Under the pieces are notes generated by a model. That model was not told the origin of the DNA. It did no database searches and worked only from the letters and a program-made list of their open reading frames with translations. Shown piece by piece: positions 11,364 to 21,804 of a stretch of DNA of 64,000 nucleotides (position 1 is the stretch's first letter; the number at the start of each line of letters is the position of its first letter). The translations under genes were made by a program, and so were the position numbers. The stretch comes from Sequoia sempervirens (Eukaryota > Streptophyta > Pinopsida > Cupressales > Cupressaceae), in NCBI GenBank assembly GCA_007258455.2, contig VDFB02373365.1:225212194-225276193 (forward strand), in the 5' to 3' direction.

Positions 11364-11830
11364 CTGGTTGGGTACACTGACAGTGATTGGGCAGGAAATG
11401 TGGATGATAGAAAGAGCACATCCAGGTATGTTTTTCACTTGGGTTCAGGAGCAGTTTCATGGGCTTCCAAGAAATAGCCGATTGTTGCTTTATCCACAGT
11501 AGAAGAAGAATACATAACAGCGAATGCAGCAGCATGCTAAGCTGTGTGGCTAAGAAGGATCTTAGCAGATTTGAGAGAAGAACAAGATGATGAAACAGTA
11601 ATTTTCTGTGACAATGTTTCATCAATAGCCTTGACCAAAAATCTTGTGTTTCATGGAAGAAGCAAATATATTGAAATCAGGTATCATTTTATCAAAGAAT
11701 TAGTTGAGAATAATGAAATTAAAATGGCATTTTGCAGGTCAGAGCAGTAGCTCTCAGATATTTTTACAAAGGGTTTGTCAAAAGAACCTTTTGAGCGCCT
11801 AAGATATAGGCTGGGTGTGCAGGAATGCGC
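11364..11830 (+). pseudogene. pol: copia RNase H segment
   Basis: Directly after the TAG at 11361 comes YTDSDWAGNVDDRKSTS, the copia RNase H opening with the catalytic Asp. VSWASKK, ALSTVEEEYI (family pattern ALSSTEAEY) and DNVSSIALTKN follow, then the closing HIEIRYHFIKE and LSDIFTK motifs. Several TAG or TAA stops (near 11476, 11538 and 11748) interrupt it. In the family it removes the RNA strand during cDNA synthesis. Confidence 0.92.
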
Positions 11831-11944
11831 CAGAACTTCAGTTCTGGAAAACACAGAGAAGCGCAGGTGCGCCGAAACTTCAGCAGACAGTTCTAGAATG
11901 CAGATCAATGGAAAACAGGTTTGCGCCGGTGCTCCAAAAATTTT

Positions 11945-12205
11945 ATGGCGATGCGCCGGAAGTTTCGCAGAGTATTGAAGAGTAGGAATCTTTGCACCAG
12001 AAACTTTGCTCCGGAAGTTGCTCCGAAAATATTGCGCCGGAAGTTTTGCAGAGTGTTGAAGAGCAGGAACTTTTGCGCTAGAAACTTTGCTCCGGAAGTT
12101 TCTCCGAAAATATTGCGCTGGAAGTTTCACAGAGTGTTGAAGAGCAGGAACTCTTGCGCCGGAAACTTTGCTCCAGAAATTGCTCCAAAAATATTGTGCC
12201 GAAAT
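11945..12205 (+). repeat. 81-bp tandem repeat between RNase H and the 3' LTR
   Basis: The word attgcgccggaag (with small changes) begins at 12031, 12112 and 12193, an exact 81-bp spacing, and a degenerate copy precedes at about 11951. Each unit also carries gagtgttgaagagcaggaa and aactttgctccggaagttgc. Because 81 is a multiple of three, the repeat could once have encoded a 27-residue unit; both strands are partly open here. It lies in the usual 3' untranslated part of a copia element. Confidence 0.88.
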
Positions 12206-12239
12206 TTTCCAAATAATCATGAAGAGCATAAAGACTCAA

Positions 12240-12252
12240 GATTAAGGGGGAG
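12240..12252 (+). other. Polypurine tract of the copia element
   Basis: The purine-rich gattaagggggag ends directly before the TGTTGG start of the 3' LTR. It is the expected site of plus-strand priming. Confidence 0.85.
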
Positions 12253-12893
12253 TGTTGGAAATTATAATCTTGAGCAGCCAACGGTAGGTGCATTAAATGC
12301 ACTGTCATATGAATCATTTCAGATTTCTTTCCCCCCTACCGTGCTTGACTTTCTTGCTGTCCAGTAAGTACTTTCTGGCATCAATTTATTATTCGTAGGT
12401 AAGTTCAAATTTTGAGCACCAGTTTTTTGTGTATTGGCTGAAAAGCCAAAAGTAGAATTGATTGCATATGATTATGTGCAAGTGACAGACAGTAGTTTTA
12501 TGAGACAGAACAGAAAGAAAAAGTTCAGTAGAACACAGAACATAAGGAATGTTCAGGAGCAACTGAACAGTGAAGTTTAGGAGCATTTTCCGCAGCAGAA
12601 GAGAGTTAGTGAGTCTTGTGCCCGTGCGCCAAAAGTGATCCCACAAGGAGCAGCAGCGCAAAAGTGCCAGTGCGCTGGAAAATGCATAATTTCTGTAGTA
12701 TAGTTGTACAGAGCTTTTGCTCTGAATATTTTATATGTAAACAGTTTTTATTACTGTAATCTTTTTCTCAGTGAAATAGAATGTTGCAAATGTTTATGTC
12801 TCTATTTATGTCTGTCTCCTTCCTTCCATACACTTCCGCTGTGCATGTTTTCATTCTTTGCCTGGCATAAGAAGTTTCTGAGTTTTTCTCACA
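12253..12893 (+). repeat. 3' LTR of the copia element
   Basis: 641 bp, aligned to the 5' LTR over its whole length, starting TGTTGG and ending CTCACA. It carries about 26 bp not present in the 5' LTR around 12555-12585. Its last 110 bp are repeated at 21690-21799 because of the assembly duplication. Confidence 0.93.
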
Positions 12894-12898
12894 AATCT

Positions 12899-13978
12899 GG
12901 GTTTTGGAGGAAGTCAGGGTTCATATTGTTGAATGAAATGATGGTATCTGGTTTGAGTCAGCTCTGAGAAATTTATCCACAATCCAAGTAGCAGAAGGGA
13001 GGATTCGGGATCACAAAAAAGAATCTGATATCTTGCAATTGCTTCATGACTACATTGTTGACAGCCCAACCACCAACTCCTGCAGTTCGCAGTCAGGTAT
13101 ATTGACTTGATTCTCACTTTACTGAAAGCTCCAAGAGATGATTTCTCACGTATTGAGCCGCACAAAAGGTGGTCGTCTCATGTTTTTTTATTGATGTGAT
13201 TCTCACTTTTCTGTAGTCTCCAAGAGGTATGATTTCTTACGTACTGAACCTTCTATCCGAATTTCCATATAGTTCTAAGAGGGAGGGCTTCACAAAGTGT
13301 CAATGTATAAAATGGTATTTTAATCAATTAGGATATGCCATAATCCTACTACTTTCCTCCCCATTTCTTGTCATTTTGCTCATGTTGGGAATCATATTTG
13401 TCATTTTGGATCATGTTCAGAACTGCATATCTCCTTCAAAAGAGATAGGAAAACATGTTCCAACTGTAAAGGAACTCAGAAGAGCAGGAGTGAAAATCAA
13501 GAAATTGGAGGGTAATGAAAAAGGAATTAGTCACATTAAGTTTAAAGAGAGCAATTCCACATTGTATTTGTCTGAGTTCAAAGCACATAACAGAGCAGAA
13601 GTGATATTCAGAAACATGATTGCCTTGGAACTGTGCTCCCAAGACGAAGAGAAACCCATTACAAGGTATGCCATTCTAATGAACGACCTGATTAAAACCA
13701 GCGGGGACGTGGGTATCTTGAGACGAGAGGGCATCATTACCAGCAAGCTTGTAAGTGATGATGAGATTGCACATATTTGGAATTCTATGGTGAGATCATA
13801 GAAATGATGCCCAGGTACGATTCTATTGAAAATGCTGCTTCATCCATAAATCGTTAACCGAAAAAGTGGTGGAAAATTCTATGGCCTCACTATATTGGGC
13901 TATTAATCGAATTCATTATGGTTAATTGTTCAAAGCCATGGGTATTTCTCTCACTTTTGGGGCAAAATTATGCTTGTA
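12899..13978 (+). pseudogene. DUF247 (UPF0481) gene, 3' part, disrupted
   Basis: The coding sense resumes after the copia target duplication as WVLEEV, hits TGA at 12934-12936, and continues in the same frame through ILQLLHDYIVDSP (a DUF247 landmark) to TGA at 13108. The long open part at 13229-13801 has a hydrophobic stretch (residues 36-60), then HVPTVKELRRAGVKIKK (residues 77-92; family pattern IPSATELREAGVKF), YLSEF, FRNMIALE and the DVGILRREGII block, all diagnostic. Near 13790 the sense shifts frame to the C-terminal tail (WWKILWPHY, then PWVFLSLLG), the family's membrane-anchor region. At least two stops, a frameshift and a local duplication (13107-13250) make it non-functional even without the transposon. 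Confidence 0.88.
13107..13250 (+). repeat. Imperfect 53-55-bp direct repeat inside the DUF247 pseudogene
   Basis: The segments 13107-13159 and 13196-13250 share tgattctcactt, tccaagag and gatttct/cacgta-type blocks, 89 bp apart. This is a local duplication in the coding region just before the open C-terminal part and contributes to the loss of frame. Confidence 0.7.
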
Positions 13979-16900
13979 GGGTTAACATTTATCCAAGTAA
14001 TTTGCCTTTTTAAATTATGCCAACACAAATAGAGACACAGTCTTCCAGTGCTACCATACAGACACTACTCGGTGTTTAAATATTAGCCTACTTTTGTAAA
14101 TAATTATAGTGGGAGCTCGTTGATTAAATGAAGTTCAAGAGTATAACTTAATTGTTAACTTGAGTTTACATCTATGTTAGTATATATTAAGTGATTTGGT
14201 TTTATAGTGGAGATTTTTTTTCGACGGTATCAATAATTTTAAGATTATAAGGTAAATGTATATTAAAATGAGTTGGAGAATGTTTTAGGTAATAGTTTAT
14301 AAGATTTTTTCACACATATGCTTTTAATTTGGTAAAAAAAAATTCCCATTTAGTTAGAGAAGGATATTTGTGACCTTTTATACAAGGGGTATTTTGTTGA
14401 ACTTTCAAAGGTGATATTCAATTGGTTATTTATATGTTGTCATGGTCATTTAAAAAATTCTAGACAATAATATGTCTAGAGTAATTAAAGATTACAACAA
14501 TTAGTGAATAGTAATGAGATTTCAATTAGAAGTATTCATTTCTAGTAAAAATACATGCTTGAAAAATGTGACATTTTAATTCTTAAAAGATACATAAGAT
14601 AATTAAATCCATATGATTTTAAATTAAGAAAATAATAAAAAAAATCAAGAACGAAACTTTATTTCCATGAAAGCCACCCCCCTTAACTAGAGTGATGCAA
14701 AATGAATCTCCAACCTCAATGGAAGGAACTATGTTGATTGTAACACTTATTTATATCAAATTGACCTTGATGTGAAATCACGATTGGAAAGAGGTTCTAG
14801 CCTAAATACCTAATCATTTGAGCCACTTTAATGAAAACTTATACCTTTACTGGTAGTGTTTGAACTAGCATGAGCATCTTGCATTGATAGTAAAATAGAA
14901 GCAATTATTTTATTTTCACAATATAAATTTTCCTTTTTAGTTCCTTATAATCCTAAATTCATGTTAGTGTGTTTGGACTTAGAATTATAACCTACGATTT
15001 ATATTGCTTTTATTATATACATTATATTAACTTGGTGTATTTTTAGTAGTTAATTTTGTCATTAGTTGTATAGGTGGTTAGGTGGTTGAACAAGAAGTCT
15101 CTCATATGATAGTTTTAGTTTGTAGTTTTAGTTTGTACCTTGTAGAGGCCTTTTGGACAAAATGTAAACTATCCTCATGTAATACAAAGTTATATTTATT
15201 ATTTATTTTTTATTGATGTAAGTGCTATAATGGTGTAGGATTTAGGTTTCATGCACATTTTGACCCATCAAGTACTATCAAAATATGCAATGAAAAATTT
15301 GGGAGAGGAATACAATTAGAATTGGTAATGCATTGTTGTTGAAGTTATATTTTTAAATAAATTGAATTTAAGGAAGAAAAATGAATTTCAATTATCTCTT
15401 GTGCCAATGGAACTACTGAGTGTATTGGAATATACTTGGTTTGGAATCTAAATTCTAGTTTTCTCTACCATAAGTATTTTATGTGTTTATGTTTTATATT
15501 TTAGTTTGGAATTGAAATATTTTATTTGTTTATGTTTTATAGTTTAGTTTGGAATTGAAATAGTTGGTGTATTTTTATTTAGTCTTATTTTATTCTATTA
15601 GATTTATTGATATTTTCAAGTTGGTGTGAATTTTTAAAATAGTAGGTGAAGTATATAGTTTGACATCTATTTTCCTTGCTGAACTTGGATACCAAATGGA
15701 ATTTTTTAATCCCTTTTCCATGTTTATATTAATTATATTTTAGTTACCTAGTTGAGAGAATGGAGGTAATGAGGACTTGTTTGAAATTCTTGTAACTTGA
15801 TAGAAAAGTGTTTACAACTACAAATTGGCATTAGCCATTGAATTTCTACATAGAATGGAATGGAAAATTATACATTTTCTCACTAAGTGTGGAAACTATA
15901 ATTTTTGTTGGTGGGAAAAGTATGAGGTTTCATTTATTGATCTCTTCTTTATCTTAATGTGCAATGATAATCTTTTTTATTTTTAATTTGAGAGGTAAAA
16001 CAAAATCTATTTTGTATATGAAAGTTAATGTACTGCTTGAAGAATGTAGGGTTAAAGAGGCATTACATTTAAATAGTGTATCTATTTTAATGATGTTTTT
16101 ATTCAATTTTAAATATAATTACAAGATGTAGAATTTGATTATTAGGTGGTTGGTTTAGAGGAGTCAGATAGTAATCATTTTCCAATTCATAGGGAGGAGT
16201 TGTTAGTGTTGAAAGTTTGTTATGTTATTCACCTACAAAGACTTATTGATAAGGTTTTTGGTGGAAGAAGTTGATGGACCTTTTTCTATCTTCAAGTTCA
16301 TAATTGTTTCATGGAGGTTGTGAGGAAAGAAAATAAGGAAAAATAAAGGAGCTTAAGATAACGACTTTACCTCCACTTATTTCTCTTAATAAAATAAAAA
16401 TAGGAATACAATTCATTTTGGAAATAATTAAAGTGCAATAGTATTACACCTCTTATTCAAAGGATGTATAAAATAAAAACGCTTCAATGCATTTTTAATA
16501 AAAAATATGTAAAATGGTTACAAATTGTGAAAAATAAAATTAGAAACAAAATTATATAAACCTTTTACCAATAAAATTGAAAATACATTATTTTGTAAAG
16601 TACACTCTTGTCAATATGAAAGATCTCGACAATTGAATCTCATAACTTAGTGAATGTATAAAATTAGGAATAAAACTGAAATATCCACAAACGAAAGAAC
16701 AAATATATTTTTAGAATGTTATAGAATATATTATGAATATTAAATAAAAAATAGGAAAACGTGAATATTTTTAATCTAGAGAAATTGCAAGAGAGTATAT
16801 AAAATGGAAGATTGATTATTGGAACCATTTTAGACAAATTGATTTCCTTTTTAAAGAGAGTATAATTAGTTTGGTTTGGAGAAAGAGGATATGTACAAAT

Positions 16901-17653
16901 GTGGGAGCTATTAAGAAATCATTTTTGGAAGTAATGACATTAATTTTCATGCAAAAAATAATAATTTGGGAGCTATTAAAATGTGTTGTCATGATCCGCT
17001 TTCAAATATTTATGCTTTTTATTTTCTATGAAAACTATCATGGTCAAATTAATGTTATTAAAAGAGAACCATAGACATAAATTTATGATTTTAGAAACTA
17101 TGCCTAAACTATAAGACACTAAAGGAAGATATTTAGAAGAACTTAATATTTAATAGAACCATACGGTTTAACAAAGGTTGGTATTTTTTGGGTTGGGTTG
17201 AAGGATTATGGAATATGTTAAATGTGACCTAAGACCTTCTATGGTAGTGGGCCCTAAATTATGTGCAACTTATAACATTTAAGCTATATAATGCATAGCA
17301 ATTTCTAAAATTCCATAAATCTCCCTAACTTTAGTCGGTCTATGTCACTAGGTGCAAGAGCTATGCTAAAGTACATTAAAAAAAGCTGCTAAAGTTAACT
17401 TGTGTCAATTTATAAAGGGTGTGATGCATTTTTGTTGGTTTAATGATTTTTATGTTGGCTTGAAATTTATAAAATATATATAGTATGAAAAATTGTATCA
17501 TGTAAAACCAAATGTTATATGACTTATAAGATAAATATGCTAGGGAAACATATCCTACAAAATAAGTCATATTGCATCAAAATTATAATTGAATAATATG
17601 TATACATATTGTATAACATGTGAAATTAATTTAAAGTATACATGTAGATAAAT

Positions 17654-17666
17654 GATATTCATATAA
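17654..17666 (+). repeat. Left target-site duplication of the SINE
   Basis: GATATTCATATAA occurs at 17654-17666 and exactly again at 18019-18031, flanking the SINE body. Thirteen bases is typical of LINE-driven SINE insertion. Confidence 0.92.
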
Positions 17667-18018
17667 GGGGGATACCCTTTGGTGAAATGGTGGGGATTCT
17701 TGCTTGGAGAGCCAACAACCAAGGTTCAAACCTCGTGGGGTCACTCTCTACCATGTCAAGAATGGAGTTTGTTGTTTACCCTCATATTAAGGGGAGGTTC
17801 CTTGGTGAATTGGTGGGGTTTCTTGCCTGTAGTGCCAACAACCAAGGCCCAAACCTTAATATTAAATTCTACCAATAGTGGCATGGTCTGTTGGTTTAAT
17901 GGTGGCATTGTTGTTCTTGCCACAAAGGTTCAAACCCCATTGGGGTGGTATTTTTGAGTGGTTGTATTCTAGTTCATAGCTCCGGTTCAAAAGTGTTTAC
18001 CCCTTGAATAAAAAAAAG
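17667..18018 (+). mobile_element. Three-module tRNA-like SINE
   Basis: The 352-bp insert lies between perfect 13-bp direct repeats and ends in an A-rich tail (gaataaaaaaaagg). It contains three related modules. Each has a box-A-like word (tggtgaaatggtgg at 17680, tggtgaattggtgg at 17803, tggtttaatggtgg at 17892) and a box-B-like word (ggttcaaacc at 17723, the decayed ggcccaaacc at 17846, ggttcaaacc at 17927). The A-to-B spacing is 43, 43 and 35 bp, as in a tRNA gene. A fourth ggttcaa is at 17984. The paralogous DNA near 46110-46150 lacks the insert. It would be transcribed by RNA polymerase III from the first module and has no coding capacity. Confidence 0.85.
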
Positions 18019-18031
18019 GATATTCATATAA

Positions 18032-19434
18032 AGATAAGTGCATCCAAGAGAGGATGGAACTAGAAGAGATAGATATATGATTCCTAGGCTAGCATAAGTT
18101 TTTGGTATGAATCATAAATAACATGAATCATAAGGGATAACATAAATATTTCACTAGGTGATATTGAAAAAGTGTGGTTTATGGGCCAAAATATAAGTAT
18201 TATGGATTGGGGCCAAAATATTATAGTCTACTCATGGGATATAATATAATAATGTGGATCAAGGGATCTATGAATGATTATGTAGGATATATGATTATAC
18301 AGGATAGAAATAATCATTTTAGTGGAGAGGGGGAAAAGAGAAGGGTGAGAGAGAGTTGTGTTGAGAATGGAATCATATGGAAGGGGTAGAAATGAAGTTG
18401 ATGTGCATGATAAATGAGTAACCAAAGAAGAATGTGGAGGAAAAAGGTATAGTAATATAATATAAAAAAAATATAGAGAAAGGCCCTGGAAGTTATATTC
18501 ATTTTCATCAAATGTATAAGGAAAGAGAAAATGATGTGGTGGGGGTACATAATGAGCATAAGATAAGTTAAATGAATGATCATGTTAACAAAAATAATAT
18601 AAAATATAGTATGGTGTGTGACAAAAAATGAAGAAAGAAAAGGATAAGGTGTATGCTTGGATGCGAAAAAATATGTAAGTACTCCAATTTTCTTATTTTA
18701 ATTAAATATGTGGGTGGGAGTAAAATTAAGATGAAGTCCATCATTTGTGGGAGATGACATACCCCTAGAGACTAAGAGCTAACCTTTCCCTAAGGGAATA
18801 TGGGTAGGAAAAGGATATGTTTCTATTGAAGAATGGTCTACCAGATAGTTTGTCCATAGTATGCCATCAAAAGTGACATAATCATGGAAACAAATATATA
18901 TAGAAATAAGTACATTATGGAACAATCAATTTGTGTTTATTTTATAATATGATAAGATATATAGTGATGCATCTAACAATACTTCAAGAATATAGAATAC
19001 TCATCACAAATGAAGAGTAAAGTAAGTAGAGTGATAAGTAGAATATATAAATAATGGTTTCTGATTGGGTCAACATGGATTGTGAGAGAGATAAACATGT
19101 CACATCATCTAAAAAAATAGTAGGATATAGAAAGAAACATAGGAAGAGTGAGGAAAAAATAAAATGTAATATAGGTCATTCATCTTCTCTCCACGTATCC
19201 TTATGAGAGTAACATGATTCCTAGAAGTTGAACTAGAATACATATAACACAACTCTTGTCTTTAACTAATAACTCAATAAATGATATATATCACACTGAT
19301 TAGTAGGAAGTCAATATACTAGTGGAATTATGATATTAGGGTTAACATTTATCCAAGTAATTTTCCCTTTTAAATCTTGCCAACATAAATAGACACTTAT
19401 TCTTCTAGTGCTACTGTACAGACATTACTTGGTG
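18032..19434. other. AT-rich DNA, no gene seen
   Basis: Short ORFs on both strands (for example 18174-18389 plus, 18314-18583 minus) have no recognisable motif and biased composition. From 19326 the sequence is the left end of duplication unit 2. The bases up to 18304 pair with 46150-46446. Confidence 0.6.
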
Positions 19435-21589
19435 TGTAATGCCCTGCCTTGGTTACCATTAAAACAAAGTGTAAAGAATAAACTTAACCGAACAATTTTT
19501 AGTTTTTTTAAAATATTTAATTACACAATTGCCATAAGGTTTCCCAACACCATGTTACTTAATACTAATAAATAAACTCAACACATTATCATAAACATAA
19601 GGACAAATTTAATGTCATGAATGTTCCAGTTTACAAAACTTAATACTGTGAAATATCCATGTCCAGATTACAACAAGTGAGATTTCAATGCATCTCAATA
19701 CATCAAAATGATGGTACAATATGAACACTCTTATACAAGAGGTAAATTTGCAAAGTAGATAGTGAACATGTCACAACAGACATCCACATCCATGAAAATG
19801 CTCCACATCCATAGTCACGAACAATGAAATTACTGGAACCAGCTGCAAGCATAGGATCAACTACAAGAAAATCCAAGGAAGGTGTAGCACGGTTTCCACC
19901 CAACCATGTGGAACCCAAAGGTCCACTCCCTCCGTGCTAGGAAACAATGACAGGTCCTCAAACAATGAAGACAAAACATAACATTTACGTGGCTTACACT
20001 CACATTACGACACAATGATAACAAATCATAACATATAAACTCTCAATAATAGAACACAACTAAAAATAACACAACACAAGGAATCACAATCATGAAATAG
20101 ACTAAGAGTGTCATCACATTCTCAGGATAGGTTACCCTAGTGAATCTTCCTAGACTACCGGCCCTCTCCAAGAGTTACCCTGGTAGCCTCTACTGATTCC
20201 CGGCCCCTATGCAGACTAATGTGGAATTGCTACATCTTTTAGGAAGATAAGATGGTTGACTTGCCATTCCAAGCCTTCTTAGCCTTTTCTCAATCTAAAC
20301 AGAGCATTAAGAAAGTAGGCGAGGTAAACTTTATCTGAGTTAATGTTTAGTTCTACCCAACCCCTAATACATTAGTTAGGTTTTCATTGAATTTACACAC
20401 CTACAATAAGTTACCTAGACAATCTCTTAAGGATTTCGACGCCTACCGCAAGCCACTCTTTCTATAACATGACTCAACATAAAATTCTAGGGGTAGCTAC
20501 CAAGCGTAAAATTCACAACCACAAAGGTTTACATCTTCCACTAGGAACATACCATATAGTCTCCAAGAGGTTTCTTAAGATAACAAAATTTACAAGTTAT
20601 ACCCCCAAGTAAAATAAGCATGGTAGTTAGAGCAACATAAATTGAAGTATATTAAACTTGTCAATTTGATTTTCACTTTCCTAGTCTTTAAGGAAATGAA
20701 GCAAACATCACTAACGTTATGAATATATACACAACTAATAATTTCATTAAATTAATCTCAATGAATTAAAAATTCATAATAAACAAACTATAAAGATTAG
20801 CATAAACTAAAGTGTATTAAGTTTACAATACGAATCTTACTTCACTAATTTTGATGAAATAAAAATAAACATTTTGAACATTATGTGTAAACACACCCAA
20901 CAATCACATTTAACCAGTTTCTATGAATAAATAATTTACATAATAGATAATCTATAGATATTATTATATTTTTAATAATTTCAAGAATTATATTTACTAA
21001 CATTATAACATAAGAACAATATAAATTCTTTCTATTTTATATTTCAATTACCTTGAAAATAAAAGAAACATTATAACTCACAACTTAAGTTTCTATCTTT
21101 TCTTCTTTTCTCATTCTTAGTCTCACACTTAACTAACACTTGTGCATAATAAATATCTAACATTAGATAGATTTATAAAATATGATTTTCTAATTAAGGA
21201 ATCTGCCTGATTAATGCATGCAAAGGCAAGTCAGACTACATACAAGTATAAGCTCATAAATAAATATCACAACTTTGAGTATAAGATAGAACTCCATGCA
21301 TTCAATGCAAGTAATAGTTGAAGGTAAGAACTTAGTGAAACCTTTTCATAATCAAAACATAGCAATTGAAGGTTTCAATACATGCGTAATTCTATTGGAA
21401 AATCCATACGCACGCATGTATATCATAACACAGTCTTAGCAGTATTCGCGCCTATAAAAGAGGTCTACACCTTCTAAAACTCTGTTCTCATAATTTTCTA
21501 TGTAACTATAGAAAGTTCGATGCCACTTTAAGGAAGATACACCGAGCTTTTAATACAAATGCGTTCAAAACATAGATCTAGTTATAAAA
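19435..21589 (-). repeat. Truncated first copy of the giant LTR, cut by the assembly gap
   Basis: This begins TGTAATGCCCTGCC, like the full LTR at 28342-32747, and runs 2155 bp to the gap. It is part of the 8.8-kb duplicated segment. It stops about 120 bp before a long TA microsatellite in the intact copy, a plausible reason for the contig break. Confidence 0.9.
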
Positions 21590-21689
21590 NNNNNNNNNNN
21601 NNNNNNNNNNNNNNNNNNNNNNNNNNNNNNNNNNNNNNNNNNNNNNNNNNNNNNNNNNNNNNNNNNNNNNNNNNNNNNNNNNNNNNNNN
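21590..21689. other. Assembly gap of exactly 100 N
   Basis: One hundred Ns join two contigs. The round size is a scaffolding placeholder and not a measured length. The flanking 8.8-kb segments are the same sequence. Confidence 0.99.
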
Positions 21690-21799
21690 TTGCAAATGTT
21701 TATGTCTCTATTTATGTCTGTCTCCTTCCTTCCATACACTTCCGCTGTGCATGTTTTCATTCTTTGCCTGGCATAAGAAGTTTCTGAGTTTTTCTCACA
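21690..21799 (+). repeat. Last 110 bp of the copia 3' LTR, duplicated
   Basis: Identical to 12784-12893. No other part of the copia element lies on this side of the gap. Confidence 0.95.
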
Positions 21800-21804
21800 A
21801 ATCT

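Larger units (their letters stand above)
6910..12893 (+). mobile_element. Full-length, inactive Ty1/copia retrotransposon inside the DUF247 gene
   Basis: The 5984-bp element has two LTRs (6910-7524 and 12253-12893) starting TGTTGG and ending CACA, a methionine-initiator tRNA type primer-binding site right after the 5' LTR, a polypurine tract right before the 3' LTR, and AATCT target duplications. The order gag, protease, integrase, reverse transcriptase, RNase H is that of Ty1/copia. About 11 differences are visible in the first 150 or so aligned LTR bases, and the 3' LTR has about 26 extra bases around 12555-12585, so the insertion is old. More than ten nonsense codons make it non-autonomous. 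Confidence 0.95.
13966..19325 (+). repeat. Unit 1 of an ancient duplication of the DUF247 3' flank
   Basis: The sequence aattatg...taggggttaacatttatccaag and the next 110 bp (13966-14077) recur, diverged, at 19326-19434, a spacing of 5360. Bases 14078 to about 18304 recur as 40015-46446, again diverged and carrying extra insertions. This indicates an old tandem duplication whose left edge lies in the last codons of the DUF247 gene. No gene is visible between 13980 and 17650; that stretch is AT-rich non-coding DNA. Confidence 0.85.
12784..21589 (+). repeat. First copy of an 8.8-kb near-identical duplication ending at the gap
   Basis: Every base here is matched by 21690-30496 at an offset of 8906, becoming 8907 after one indel in a T run at 16768-16772. 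I found only about six other differences (TT/AA at 14847-14848, C/T at 16692, T/C at 20624, C/A at 20745, A/T at 20748). The copy stops exactly at the first N. The simplest reading is two overlapping contig ends placed side by side. Confidence 0.97.

Noticed and set aside
11945..12205. Array of regular 81-bp repeats as a CRISPR-like array
   Set aside because: Units are contiguous without unique spacers, in a plant retrotransposon.
11684..12229. Minus-strand 181-codon ORF at the copia 3' end
   Set aside because: Produced by the 81-bp in-phase repeats on the opposite strand of the RNase H tail and leader; no other support.
16871..17074. 67-codon ORF repeated at 25778
   Set aside because: The repeat is the assembly duplicate; composition is plain AT-rich DNA, and the paralogue near 45350 is not open in the same way.
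17680..17750. A tRNA gene at the first SINE module
   Set aside because: Box words fit, but no cloverleaf with paired acceptor stem can be drawn, and the module is part of a longer SINE with target duplications.
19703..19918. Minus-strand ORF (MGSTWLGGN...) that occurs three times, also at 28610 and 34614
   Set aside because: Two occurrences are the assembly duplicate and the third is the other LTR. Between the LTRs amino-acid changes are frequent, with no sign of protein-level constraint, and the region is LTR.
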